A stretch of DNA of 37,518 nucleotides from Nostoc sp. LPT (GTDB taxonomy: Bacteria; Cyanobacteriota; Cyanobacteriia; Cyanobacteriales; Nostocaceae): contig NZ_JABXKF010000006.1 of assembly GCF_017115165.1 (NCBI RefSeq), forward strand, positions 1-37,518. Direction: 5' to 3'. This document shows positions 31,818 to 37,518 of this stretch, piece by piece (the first letter of the stretch is position 1; each line of letters opens with the position of its first letter). A model generated the notes under the pieces. It had not been told where the DNA came from and ran no database searches. It was given only the letters and a program-made list of their open reading frames with translations. The position numbers were made by a program, and so were the translations under genes.

Positions 31818-33362
31818 TTACTTTGAAAGAAAATGGGTTTTTAACGGCTTATCCTGTTCATAAATTAGACCTTGGCTTATTGATAAAACAACTTCTGCTT
31901 TTTGCAACTCTGCTCCCAAGTACATTGCATGTTCTACTTGTAAACCTGGACAATCAGCTGCTATTTGCCCATAAACTTGACTTGCAGATTTACCTGAATA
32001 ACAATTAACTACTTCTCCAGAGCCAGACGTTGTGTGTTCTACTAAAATAATGCCATCTTGTACATTGATCATAAAGTTACCTGAAGGATCGCTGTAATCC
32101 TTTTGCTTAAAAATTTTGGGGTACTGATGTTGAATCAGTTTCTCAGCGTTTTCAAAACAGTCATCATAAATATGGGCACTTTGGCTAATAGTAATTAATG
32201 GGCCCATTTTCAGATGATGCGTTGATTGTTTAGTAACTGCATCCAAAATATATTTCTGCAAAGCTCTTAACCCCATAGCATTAGCAGGCCATGCTGAAAA
32301 CATATCATTACTGCGGAAAGTTGCTGTTAAAGATAGTTCCTGATCAACAACTCGTATCCAAATGTGATTAAGGCAAGGTGGACTATCGTTTAAAAGCAGG
32401 TCATTACGCACATCCCACAGGGACATAACTACCCTAGCTGAATCAATATTATCTGAAAGTTTTTTAATTACTGCCTTAATTTGGTCAATTTCATCAAATC
32501 CTGAACGGAGGCGTTGACCATATGTGTACTTTACTCCTTCTTCACTGTAAGAAACATCATCTAAAATTGACGAGGTATAAGCATTGATGGAAGAGTGATC
32601 AAATGGCAAGTAATTTGGTTCTGGAAAATGGAAGTTATCAGGCTCTGAAGTGACAATTGCCATTAAGTCAATCAGTTCTTGCCATTGTCCATCATGCAGT
32701 GTAGGGCGAATTGTGCCTGTTGTCTTAATGCGATGGATAATTTTTACCCAAGTTTCGGCTATGGTCTTGCCTTCAATTCGATGTCCGTAGCGTGGTCCAG
32801 GTAAAACAGTTGATTCAACGGTTGACATGTCAAACCCAAACCTTAATGGCAAACTCCACGGCTCAATCACGTCTCGTTCGGCATAGGAATTAACTTGATT
32901 AACTGCATCAGTAATTGATTTGGCTTCTTTCCAGTCTATGGATTGTCGTAATTTTTCTAGGGCATTAATATCAATATCAATATCAATATAACTAAGAATA
33001 GTAGAGCGAATTATCCAACAACGCCGTCCAGTGTCACTCAAACCTTCTTCAATACCATTGCGGAAAAAGTCCAGCAGGCACTCACATCCGCCTGCATTCT
33101 TGTCTTCCTTCGTAGCGTTGAGAACAACTAAATAGCGAACGTGTGGATTCAATAGCAAATTGCGAATTAGTAAGTTTATCCCCCTTGTAGGCGAGTATAG
33201 TTGCCCAATTACAGCATACTCTTCGGGTTGCATGTGTTTAGCTATCGCCTGCTTTACTGTCCATCCTGTGATCACTGCCGTCTGACCTAGGCCATAAATA
33301 AGTTGGTTGGGCTTGTGCAGTGCTTTGTACTCGAATTGGGTTGCCTTACCCGTTGCTGTCAT
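31818..33362 (-). CDS. Thymidylate synthase-like protein with MtrA-like and DUF4346-like domains
   Basis: 514 residues in three domains. Residues 1-190 resemble the MtrA family of methyltransferase subunits (AVIGQLYSPTRGINLLIRNL; NPHVRYLVVLNATKEDKNAG). Residues 195-405 are a thymidylate synthase (ThyA) core: YTYGQRLR (279-286), DSPPCLNHIW with the nucleophile-position C330, FRSNDMFSAWPANAMGL with the phosphate-binding R350-S351 and N361, and SQSAHIYDD with H397/Y399. N361 is the Asn that favours uracil in dUMP; dCMP hydroxymethylases have Asp. Residues 421-510 match DUF4346 (MINVQDGIILVEH; HAMYLGAELQKAEVVLS). It likely makes dTMP or a modified pyrimidine. A hexanucleotide repeat encodes DIDIDI (127-132). 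Confidence 0.8.
   Translation of the reverse strand: MTATGKATQFEYKALHKPNQLIYGLGQTAVITGWTVKQAIAKHMQPEEYAVIGQLYSPTRGINLLIRNLLLNPHVRYLVVLNATKEDKNAGGCECLLDFFRNGIEEGLSDTGRRCWIIRSTILSYIDIDIDINALEKLRQSIDWKEAKSITDAVNQVNSYAERDVIEPWSLPLRFGFDMSTVESTVLPGPRYGHRIEGKTIAETWVKIIHRIKTTGTIRPTLHDGQWQELIDLMAIVTSEPDNFHFPEPNYLPFDHSSINAYTSSILDDVSYSEEGVKYTYGQRLRSGFDEIDQIKAVIKKLSDNIDSARVVMSLWDVRNDLLLNDSPPCLNHIWIRVVDQELSLTATFRSNDMFSAWPANAMGLRALQKYILDAVTKQSTHHLKMGPLITISQSAHIYDDCFENAEKLIQHQYPKIFKQKDYSDPSGNFMINVQDGIILVEHTTSGSGEVVNCYSGKSASQVYGQIAADCPGLQVEHAMYLGAELQKAEVVLSISQGLIYEQDKPLKTHFLSK
32967..32990. repeat. AATATC hexanucleotide microsatellite inside the ThyA-like gene
   Basis: Three perfect AATATC units plus AATATA, in frame, encoding alternating Ile and Asp. 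Length changes would add or remove Asp-Ile pairs without breaking the frame. Confidence 0.7.
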
Positions 33363-33516
33363 GATTGGCTAAAAATAAAAAAATTAACAATCTTTTATTT
33401 TATCACTAAATCTAAATTGGTACTAGTTTCCGAGAAGGTAGGCTTTGGAATTTTACCTAACATGCAGCCAATACCTTATAAAATAATACGTTTACTTTAC
33501 ACATATTAATATTTTT

Positions 33517-33534
33517 GTTACACTTATTTACATA
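33517..33534 (+). promoter_or_regulatory. Possible HLR1 (RpaB) box upstream of hli
   Basis: GTTACACT-TA-TTTACATA fits the (G/T)TTACAWW-NN-(G/T)TTACAWW box bound by RpaB, with one mismatch and exact spacing. It ends 22 bases before the ATG, closer than usual, so repression by occlusion would be the simplest mode. Seen in sequence; function inferred. Confidence 0.45.
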
Positions 33535-33556
33535 AAGAGAAGACGGAGGAAAATCC

Positions 33557-33772
33557 ATGCGTACAAGCACTGCTATAATTGATGACCAAGGCAAACTGAA
33601 CAACTTTGCGATCGAGCCAAAAGTTTATATAGATGAGCAAGGCGATCGCACTGGTTTCACTCCTTATGCAGAAATGCTCAACGGTCGTTTAGCAATGATT
33701 GGTTTTGTCTCTCTGATAGCATTAGAAGTATTCACAGGACACGGTATTGTTGGTGTTTTGGCAAGTCTATAA
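33557..33772 (+). CDS. hli: High-light-inducible protein (CAB/ELIP/HLIP family)
   Basis: 71 residues with ACGGAGGA seven bases upstream. Residues 39-50 hold the chlorophyll-binding signature E-x-x-N-G-R-x-A-M-I-G-F ([13 protein letters not shown]), followed by one transmembrane helix [18 protein letters not shown]. The N-terminal 30 residues are charged and face the stroma. Such proteins bind chlorophyll and carotenoid as dimers, and protect photosystems and chlorophyll synthesis under high light or other stress. A possible HLR1 box lies just upstream. It is a single gene, not fused to other domains. Confidence 0.93.
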   Translation: MRTSTAIIDDQGKLNNFAIEPKVYIDEQGDRTGFTPYAEMLNGRLAMIGFVSLIALEVFTGHGIVGVLASL

Positions 33773-33918
33773 AAACTAATTTCTTTAACATAACTCTCAA
33801 AAAATGATAGGAGACGGTAAGATTACCGTCTCTTAATTTATGGAAAACTTAGTGCTAGAGTGAAAATATACTGATAACAAAAGCCGTTAGTTATCAGCGT
33901 AAAAATATTGGGTGAACT

Positions 33919-34500
33919 ATGGCTTTAACTGCTTCAACTATGTTACCACTAGGCACAAAAGCACCAGATTTTGATCTACCGGAAGTAGTATCTGGAAAGG
34001 CAACTTCACTTTCTACATTCGCAGAGAAAAAAGCACTATTGGTAATGTTTATTTGTCGACATTGCCCGTTTGTAAAACACGTCCAAAAAGAATTGGTGCA
34101 GTTAGGAAGAGATTATTTTACAAGTGATTTAGCGATCGTTGCCATCAGTGCTAACGATGCAAAGAATTACCCAGATGATGCGCCAGAGTCGTTACAAGCA
34201 TTTTCTACAGAACAAGGGTTAAATTTTACCTTATGCTACGACGAGAGCCAGGAAACGGCAAAAGCTTACACAGCAGCTTGCACACCAGATTTTTTTGTAT
34301 TTGATAGCGATCGCCAACTTGTTTATCGGGGACAATTAGATGATAGCCGCCCCAGTAATGGTAAACCCGTAACAGGTGCAGATTTACGCGCAGCCATTGA
34401 AGCAGTGCTAGCGGGTAAACCTGTTACAAGTGAGCAAAAGCCGAGTGTTGGTTGCAATATTAAATGGAAACCTGGAAACCAACCCAGTTATTTTGGTTAA
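33919..34500 (+). CDS. Thioredoxin-fold (AhpC/TSA-like) protein
   Basis: 193 residues without a signal peptide. PLGTKAPDFDLPEVVSGKAT is the usual peroxiredoxin-like start. FICRHCPFVKHV holds a C-x-x-C pair (C46, C49), and AACTPDFFVFD holds C121 before the cis-proline (P123) loop. RGQLDDSRPSNGKPVTGADL and KPSVGCNIKWK at the end are typical of this cytoplasmic thioredoxin-like subgroup, widespread in cyanobacteria. It is probably a disulfide reductase or redox sensor; the C-P-F-V context differs from classic thioredoxin (W-C-G-P-C). It lies 147 bases after hli on the same strand. Confidence 0.88.
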   Translation: MALTASTMLPLGTKAPDFDLPEVVSGKATSLSTFAEKKALLVMFICRHCPFVKHVQKELVQLGRDYFTSDLAIVAISANDAKNYPDDAPESLQAFSTEQGLNFTLCYDESQETAKAYTAACTPDFFVFDSDRQLVYRGQLDDSRPSNGKPVTGADLRAAIEAVLAGKPVTSEQKPSVGCNIKWKPGNQPSYFG

Positions 34501-34887
34501 CAGGGATTGGGCATAGGGCATTGGGCAAAACAGTTCCTCTTTTCCCAGTTCCTCGGCTTAGAGTAAAGAAGCGAGATTTTCAACTCAGCACGGGCTAAAC
34601 GCCCCGCTTCCGCTAACATGACTGAGCACTCTTGAGGGGCATTGGACAAAACAGTTCCTCTTTTCCCAGTTCCTCGGCTTAGAGTAAAGAAGCGAGATTT
34701 CCAACTCAGCACGGCCTAAACGCCCCGCTTTTGCTAACATGACTAAGCACTCTTGAGGGGCATTGAGAAGAGACAAGGAAGACAAGGAAGAGGGGGGAGA
34801 TAAGGGAGAGATTTATTCAATAATTCCCCCTTATCCCCCTCATCTCCCTCTACTCCCCTACTCCCTACTCCCTACTGCCCACGACTG
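34501..34887. other. 387-bp intergenic region with a 121-bp tandem repeat
   Basis: Two 121-bp tandem units (34517-34758) are followed by a purine-rich/pyrimidine-rich imperfect palindrome (about 34770-34870: GGGGGGAGATAAGGGAGAG with CCCCCTTATCCCCCTCATCT). Frames across it on the minus strand are repeat-derived. No gene is seen. Confidence 0.7.
34517..34758. repeat. 121-bp tandem duplication
   Basis: Units 34517-34637 and 34638-34758 are nearly identical, and a third copy starts (GGCATTG, 34759). Each contains CAGTTCCTCTTTTCCCAGTT and a hairpin around CGGGCTAAACGCCCCG that is better paired in unit 1 than in unit 2 (CGGCCTAAACGCCCCG). Confidence 0.9.
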
Positions 34888-35400
34888 TTAATGTTTAATT
34901 TCCAAATTCAGTATGTAGCATCCTAATTGGACTTTTTCTGCCCACAATTCATATTCCAGCCGCAAATGCTCTGGCAAGGGATGTCCGTTGAGAGTTAGGC
35001 TACGAGTAAAATTTCGTAAACGAATGGGATCGTTAGGTTGCAATGACTCAGTTGGCAACCAATAGCGACTAATACCATAAACACCCTGTTCCCAAAAGTG
35101 ACGGTAACTCACTTGAGCATTACCTTGCATAGTCATGATGACTCGGTAAGGGGAAATCTCCAGCCACAAAATTCTGGGACTGTTAGGGGCGTAAGCTTTG
35201 CTCTTAGTTTGAGGAAGTGTGTCTTCTGGACTTATGACACTCTCTACTTCACAGCTAATTAAGGGTGGTGCGGTCATTAGTAAATGAAATCGATCGGTAT
35301 CTTTTTGATACAATGTCGCGGCAGTTTCGACAACAGACCAGATTGGTAGGTCAGTAGAAATAAGTGATAAGCACACGGGCTTGCGGTGATGGGTCAGCAT
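34888..35400 (-). CDS. Protein of unknown function
   Basis: 170 residues from ATG 35400, soluble, no signal peptide. N-terminal MLTHHRKPVCLSLISTDLPI begins a domain with alternating strands; a weak linker lies at 55-70; the C-terminal half has NSPRILWLEISPYRVIMTMQ, HFWEQGVYGISRYWLPTESL and HPLPEHLRLEYELWAEKVQL. Base composition and codon use are like the neighbours, so it looks like a real vertically inherited gene. No family or motif recognised. It is isolated between repeats and a long spacer. Confidence 0.65.
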   Translation of the reverse strand: MLTHHRKPVCLSLISTDLPIWSVVETAATLYQKDTDRFHLLMTAPPLISCEVESVISPEDTLPQTKSKAYAPNSPRILWLEISPYRVIMTMQGNAQVSYRHFWEQGVYGISRYWLPTESLQPNDPIRLRNFTRSLTLNGHPLPEHLRLEYELWAEKVQLGCYILNLEIKH

Positions 35401-35518
35401 GGGAGCGATAAGGGCTAAAAGCTATTGAACAAAATGAAATGAACACTCTAGCTGTCTAATAGGTCGGGGTAGGAAACTAAATAGTAAAACAGGCTTAATA
35501 TTAATGAATCCGCTGATT

Positions 35519-35558
35519 TGTTAATAAGCTACACAAATCTGGATGAAACAGGTAGAAT
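35519..35558 (+). promoter_or_regulatory. Possible NtcA-type promoter
   Basis: TGT-N9-ACA (35519-35533) fits the looser NtcA consensus, and TAGAAT (35553-35558) as a -10 box begins 19 bases after it. The match is partial (no GTA-N8-TAC), so this is tentative. Confidence 0.25.
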
Positions 35559-35735
35559 GTCAGCTTACACAGCAAAAACGGTATTTTTCTCTAGAGAAAG
35601 CTAATTCGGAAGTAAAGCTTGTAAATATTCTAAGGCTATAGCTTCAAAACAGTGGCAGTCGTTTTAGAGGCTAAAAAACCTTCTTCAGGGAGACTTACCG
35701 TAGATTGGAGTAAGTTTCATACAGCCAAAAGCAAT

Positions 35736-35918
35736 AGGATACTAGGAAGGAAGTCACCAGAAGCGACAAACTAAGTCGCTGATGAACTTCCGGTGTATTC
35801 AAATGCCAGTGTATCCTAATGTCGGCTTCTGTTATAACCGTAGAAACTCACGAAAACCTTTCTCACCAAAATATTGCTGAGTAAAAAGTAAAATTCATTG
35901 ACTCAGCAATATTTTGGT
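35736..35918 (+). ncRNA. Candidate structured small RNA with terminator-like hairpin
   Basis: Three nested stems: AGGATAC/GTATCCT (35736-35742, 35811-35817), GGAAGT/ACTTCC (35749-35754, 35786-35791) and AGCGAC/GTCGCT (35762-35767, 35775-35780) with loop AAACTAA. CACC/GGTG could add a pseudoknot. Then an 18-bp perfect inverted repeat, ACCAAAATATTGCTGAGT and its complement (35865-35918), could end the transcript. No known RNA family recognised; the limits are those of the structure, not of a transcript. Confidence 0.35.
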
Positions 35919-36056
35919 CTGCCCACTGACGGGGTGACAAAGAGGCTGAAGCTTCATAAAAAATCATTCTGATTTATTTTTATTCATTACCGATGCCATT
36001 GCACCTGTGAACAAGTCATGAGTGTTACAGGCTGGTACTTATTTGGGAATACTTTT

Positions 36057-36132
36057 ATAGGAGTGATAAAAAAGGCGATCGCGCTAACACTTTCAATTTA
36101 AATGTACTTTATCACCTTACAATCACTCCTAT
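36057..36132. repeat. 11-bp inverted repeat upstream of the HsdR_N-like gene
   Basis: ATAGGAGTGAT (36057-36067) and ATCACTCCTAT (36122-36132) flank 54 bases with a HIP1 site; GTGATAAA/TTTATCAC give an alternative pairing. Lying 51 bases before the ATG, it could be an operator pair, a leader hairpin, or the ends of a small element. Confidence 0.5.
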
Positions 36133-36183
36133 TTTACAAAAAATATTGTATTAATACTCACTAATCTACCAGGAGCAAACAAG

Positions 36184-37398
36184 ATGGGATTCACTGAAGA
36201 TATTACCAAGCTGTCTGAACAAGTCCGTAAGCGGGCTGACCAAGTTATTGGCGAAGAATCTACTAAGATGGCACTGATTGTTCCTTTTTTGAGTGTTCTT
36301 GGCTACGATGTCTATGATCCTAGTGAAGTAATGCCGGAATACGTGGCAGATTTTGCTATTAAAAAAGCAGGGCAGTTTGAAAAAGTAGATTACGCTTTAG
36401 CTATTAACAATAATATAGTTATGCTCGTAGAGGCAAAAGCCCGTGGTCAAAAAGCTGAAGCACATGATGGGCAACTGAGTCGCTATTTTAATGGACTTTT
36501 GACAACAAAAGTAGCTATCGTCACTAATGGGGTTGAGTACCGTTTCTTTACAGACTTGCATGATAAAAATGTCATGGACAAGGAGCCATTTTTTACTTTT
36601 AACATCCTGGAATATGATACCAAAGATATTGATAACCTCAAGTTCTTTCACCGTGATAATTTTGAGGTTACAGCTATTACCAACCATGCTGAGGAAATGG
36701 TTTATGTAAAAGGCATGACTCAACTTCTAGGAAATCTTTTACGTTCTCCTTCTGAAGAATTTGTTCGCTTTTTAGTGACTGAACTTGGTACAGTTGCTCC
36801 TAGTTATGAAATTAAAGGTCGAATTACTGGTAAAATTATTGATAAATTCAAACCAATTGTTAAAAAGTCGATTCAGGGAAGTTTAGTAGAGTTAATGACT
36901 CGCTCACTTACTCCAGTAATAGATCAGCCTGTTGAACCTCCAATAGACATAGATAATGGAGAAGTGGATATACAACCAGATCCTCAAGAATCAAAAGTAG
37001 TAACAACTGCTGAAGAAATCGAAGCTTTTGAAAAAATTAAAGCAATTACGCAAACCTCAACGAGTTACAATTATCAACTCCAATACAAAGATACTGTTTC
37101 ATACTTTGGTATCAATCTTGTTGGCAAAAGTACTTGGTGGTTTCTGCGGCTGTATCTATCTTCGCAGAAAAAAAGTTTTGTTACTCGACTAAGTGTAGAT
37201 GAAGTAAAATCGCTAGCTTCAAACTTTGAAGTGCAGCAAGTAACAGCTTCTCTAGGGGATGTCGCATCAAAAGTAATTATTTCCTCTGTCAGTGATTTAG
37301 ATAAGCTGACATCACTGATTCTCAGATGTTACGAGGCAGAAGCAGCAAAGCATCAAACATTGACTCCAGATGTAATCAGAATGGAAAAATCAGCTTAA
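36184..37398 (+). CDS. Orphan HsdR_N-like PD-(D/E)XK nuclease protein
   Basis: 404 residues with AGGAG 10 bases upstream. Residues 20-145 resemble the N-terminal nuclease domain of type I restriction HsdR subunits: E24/E25 in IGEESTKMALIVPFLSVLGY, D69 in KVDYAL and E83-A-K85 in VMLVEAKARG make up the PD-(D/E)XK site, followed by QLSRYFNGL and VAIVTNGVEYRFFTDL. Residues 160-250 are helical; 250-280 is an acidic linker; 290-390 is a separate C-terminal domain (YFGINLVGKSTWWFLRLYLS). It has no helicase motor, and no HsdM or HsdS gene is nearby in the window. A defence or nucleic-acid-processing role is inference. Confidence 0.8.
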   Translation: MGFTEDITKLSEQVRKRADQVIGEESTKMALIVPFLSVLGYDVYDPSEVMPEYVADFAIKKAGQFEKVDYALAINNNIVMLVEAKARGQKAEAHDGQLSRYFNGLLTTKVAIVTNGVEYRFFTDLHDKNVMDKEPFFTFNILEYDTKDIDNLKFFHRDNFEVTAITNHAEEMVYVKGMTQLLGNLLRSPSEEFVRFLVTELGTVAPSYEIKGRITGKIIDKFKPIVKKSIQGSLVELMTRSLTPVIDQPVEPPIDIDNGEVDIQPDPQESKVVTTAEEIEAFEKIKAITQTSTSYNYQLQYKDTVSYFGINLVGKSTWWFLRLYLSSQKKSFVTRLSVDEVKSLASNFEVQQVTASLGDVASKVIISSVSDLDKLTSLILRCYEAEAAKHQTLTPDVIRMEKSA

Positions 37399-37518
37399 CT
37401 CAAGGTATCTACTACCAAACTACACCTAACCAACTATCTCCGATTTTTACCTGCTAATAAATTATATCATGTCCGGGTAATTAGTTACGATTAAACTCCA
37501 AATTGAATCCACCAGTGA
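37399..37518. other. End of window, no feature seen
   Basis: 120 AT-rich bases after the nuclease gene. No hairpin or frame stands out. Confidence 0.5.

Larger units (their letters stand above)
35401..36183. other. 783-bp intergenic region with structured elements
   Basis: The longest gene-free stretch here apart from 1598-2410. It has a possible NtcA-type promoter (35519-35558), a multi-stem structure at 35736-35817, an 18-bp perfect inverted repeat at 35865-35918 and an 11-bp inverted repeat at 36057-36132 near the next gene. No protein-coding frame is convincing. Confidence 0.65.

Noticed and set aside
34497..34785. Minus-strand frames of 66-71 codons with repeated KPRNWEKRN
   Set aside because: The similarity between them only reflects the 121-bp tandem repeat; no start signal is present.
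35650..35700. Cobalamin riboswitch on the minus strand (GCCACTG at 35650-35656)
   Set aside because: The remaining conserved blocks of the riboswitch are missing, and no minus-strand target gene follows in suitable position.
35745..35760. SRP RNA core (GGAAGGAAG)
   Set aside because: The paired flanks and GGTCAGG/GCAGCC context of the SRP RNA apical loop are absent.
35779..35785. Hammerhead ribozyme core (CTGATGA)
   Set aside because: No GAAA element or suitable cleavage stem is found after it.
1..37518. tRNA or rRNA genes
   Set aside because: No TTCGA-type T-loop with matching acceptor stem and no rRNA-like stretch was noticed on either strand by eye.

Overview
The window looks like chromosomal DNA of a filamentous, probably heterocystous, cyanobacterium (Nostoc/Anabaena type). 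The evidence is the very frequent HIP1 octamer GCGATCGC, inside and between genes, heptanucleotide tandem arrays and small palindromic repeats typical of Nostocales, and cyanobacterial markers: the cruF-cruG carotenoid pair, a high-light-inducible (Hli) protein and a DUF4079 protein. Names rest on motifs read by eye; no database search was run.

Layout. 1-1600: two GNAT acetyltransferases on the minus strand, the first cut by the window edge. 1600-4000: accessory DNA with hairpins, a duplicated 79-bp repeat, an AlkB-like Fe(II)/2-oxoglutarate oxygenase and, convergent to it, a rolling-circle HUH Rep protein. 4000-7760: uridine phosphorylase, an exported retropepsin-like protein, a frameshifted Rpn/DUF4351 nuclease gene, a remnant of a second retropepsin gene and two MITE-like elements. 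7760-9780: miaB and an exported protein. 9780-11130: repeats, a wrecked IS4-type transposase and a 36-residue membrane ORF. 11230-16000: a second small membrane ORF, a large membrane protein, two exported proteins, a third small membrane ORF and an EamA transporter.

16300-19400 holds a DUF4079 membrane protein, a sensor histidine kinase and an OmpR-type regulator, in that order and on one strand, which suggests one signalling unit. A gene remnant and an MlaE-type lipid ABC permease follow. 21760-23960 is cruF-cruG, for myxol glycoside (myxoxanthophyll) synthesis. From 24080 to 30145 everything runs on the minus strand: RNase HI with a C-terminal extension, two small genes each broken by one stop codon, an M50 protease, a zinc-ribbon/FHA protein, 6-phosphogluconolactonase, RNase PH and an adenylate kinase family protein.

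30600-33360 is the most interesting metabolic block. A CobA-like P-loop protein without a recognisable Walker A motif and dCTP deaminase face a 514-residue protein with an intact thymidylate synthase core between an MtrA-like N-terminal domain and a DUF4346-like C-terminal domain. dCTP deaminase makes dUTP, the precursor of dUMP, so the pair would suit dTMP synthesis. The end of the window holds an Hli protein with a possible RpaB (HLR1) box, a thioredoxin-fold protein, a 121-bp tandem duplication, a conserved-looking unknown protein, a structured intergenic region that may encode a small RNA, and an orphan PD-(D/E)XK (HsdR_N-like) protein.
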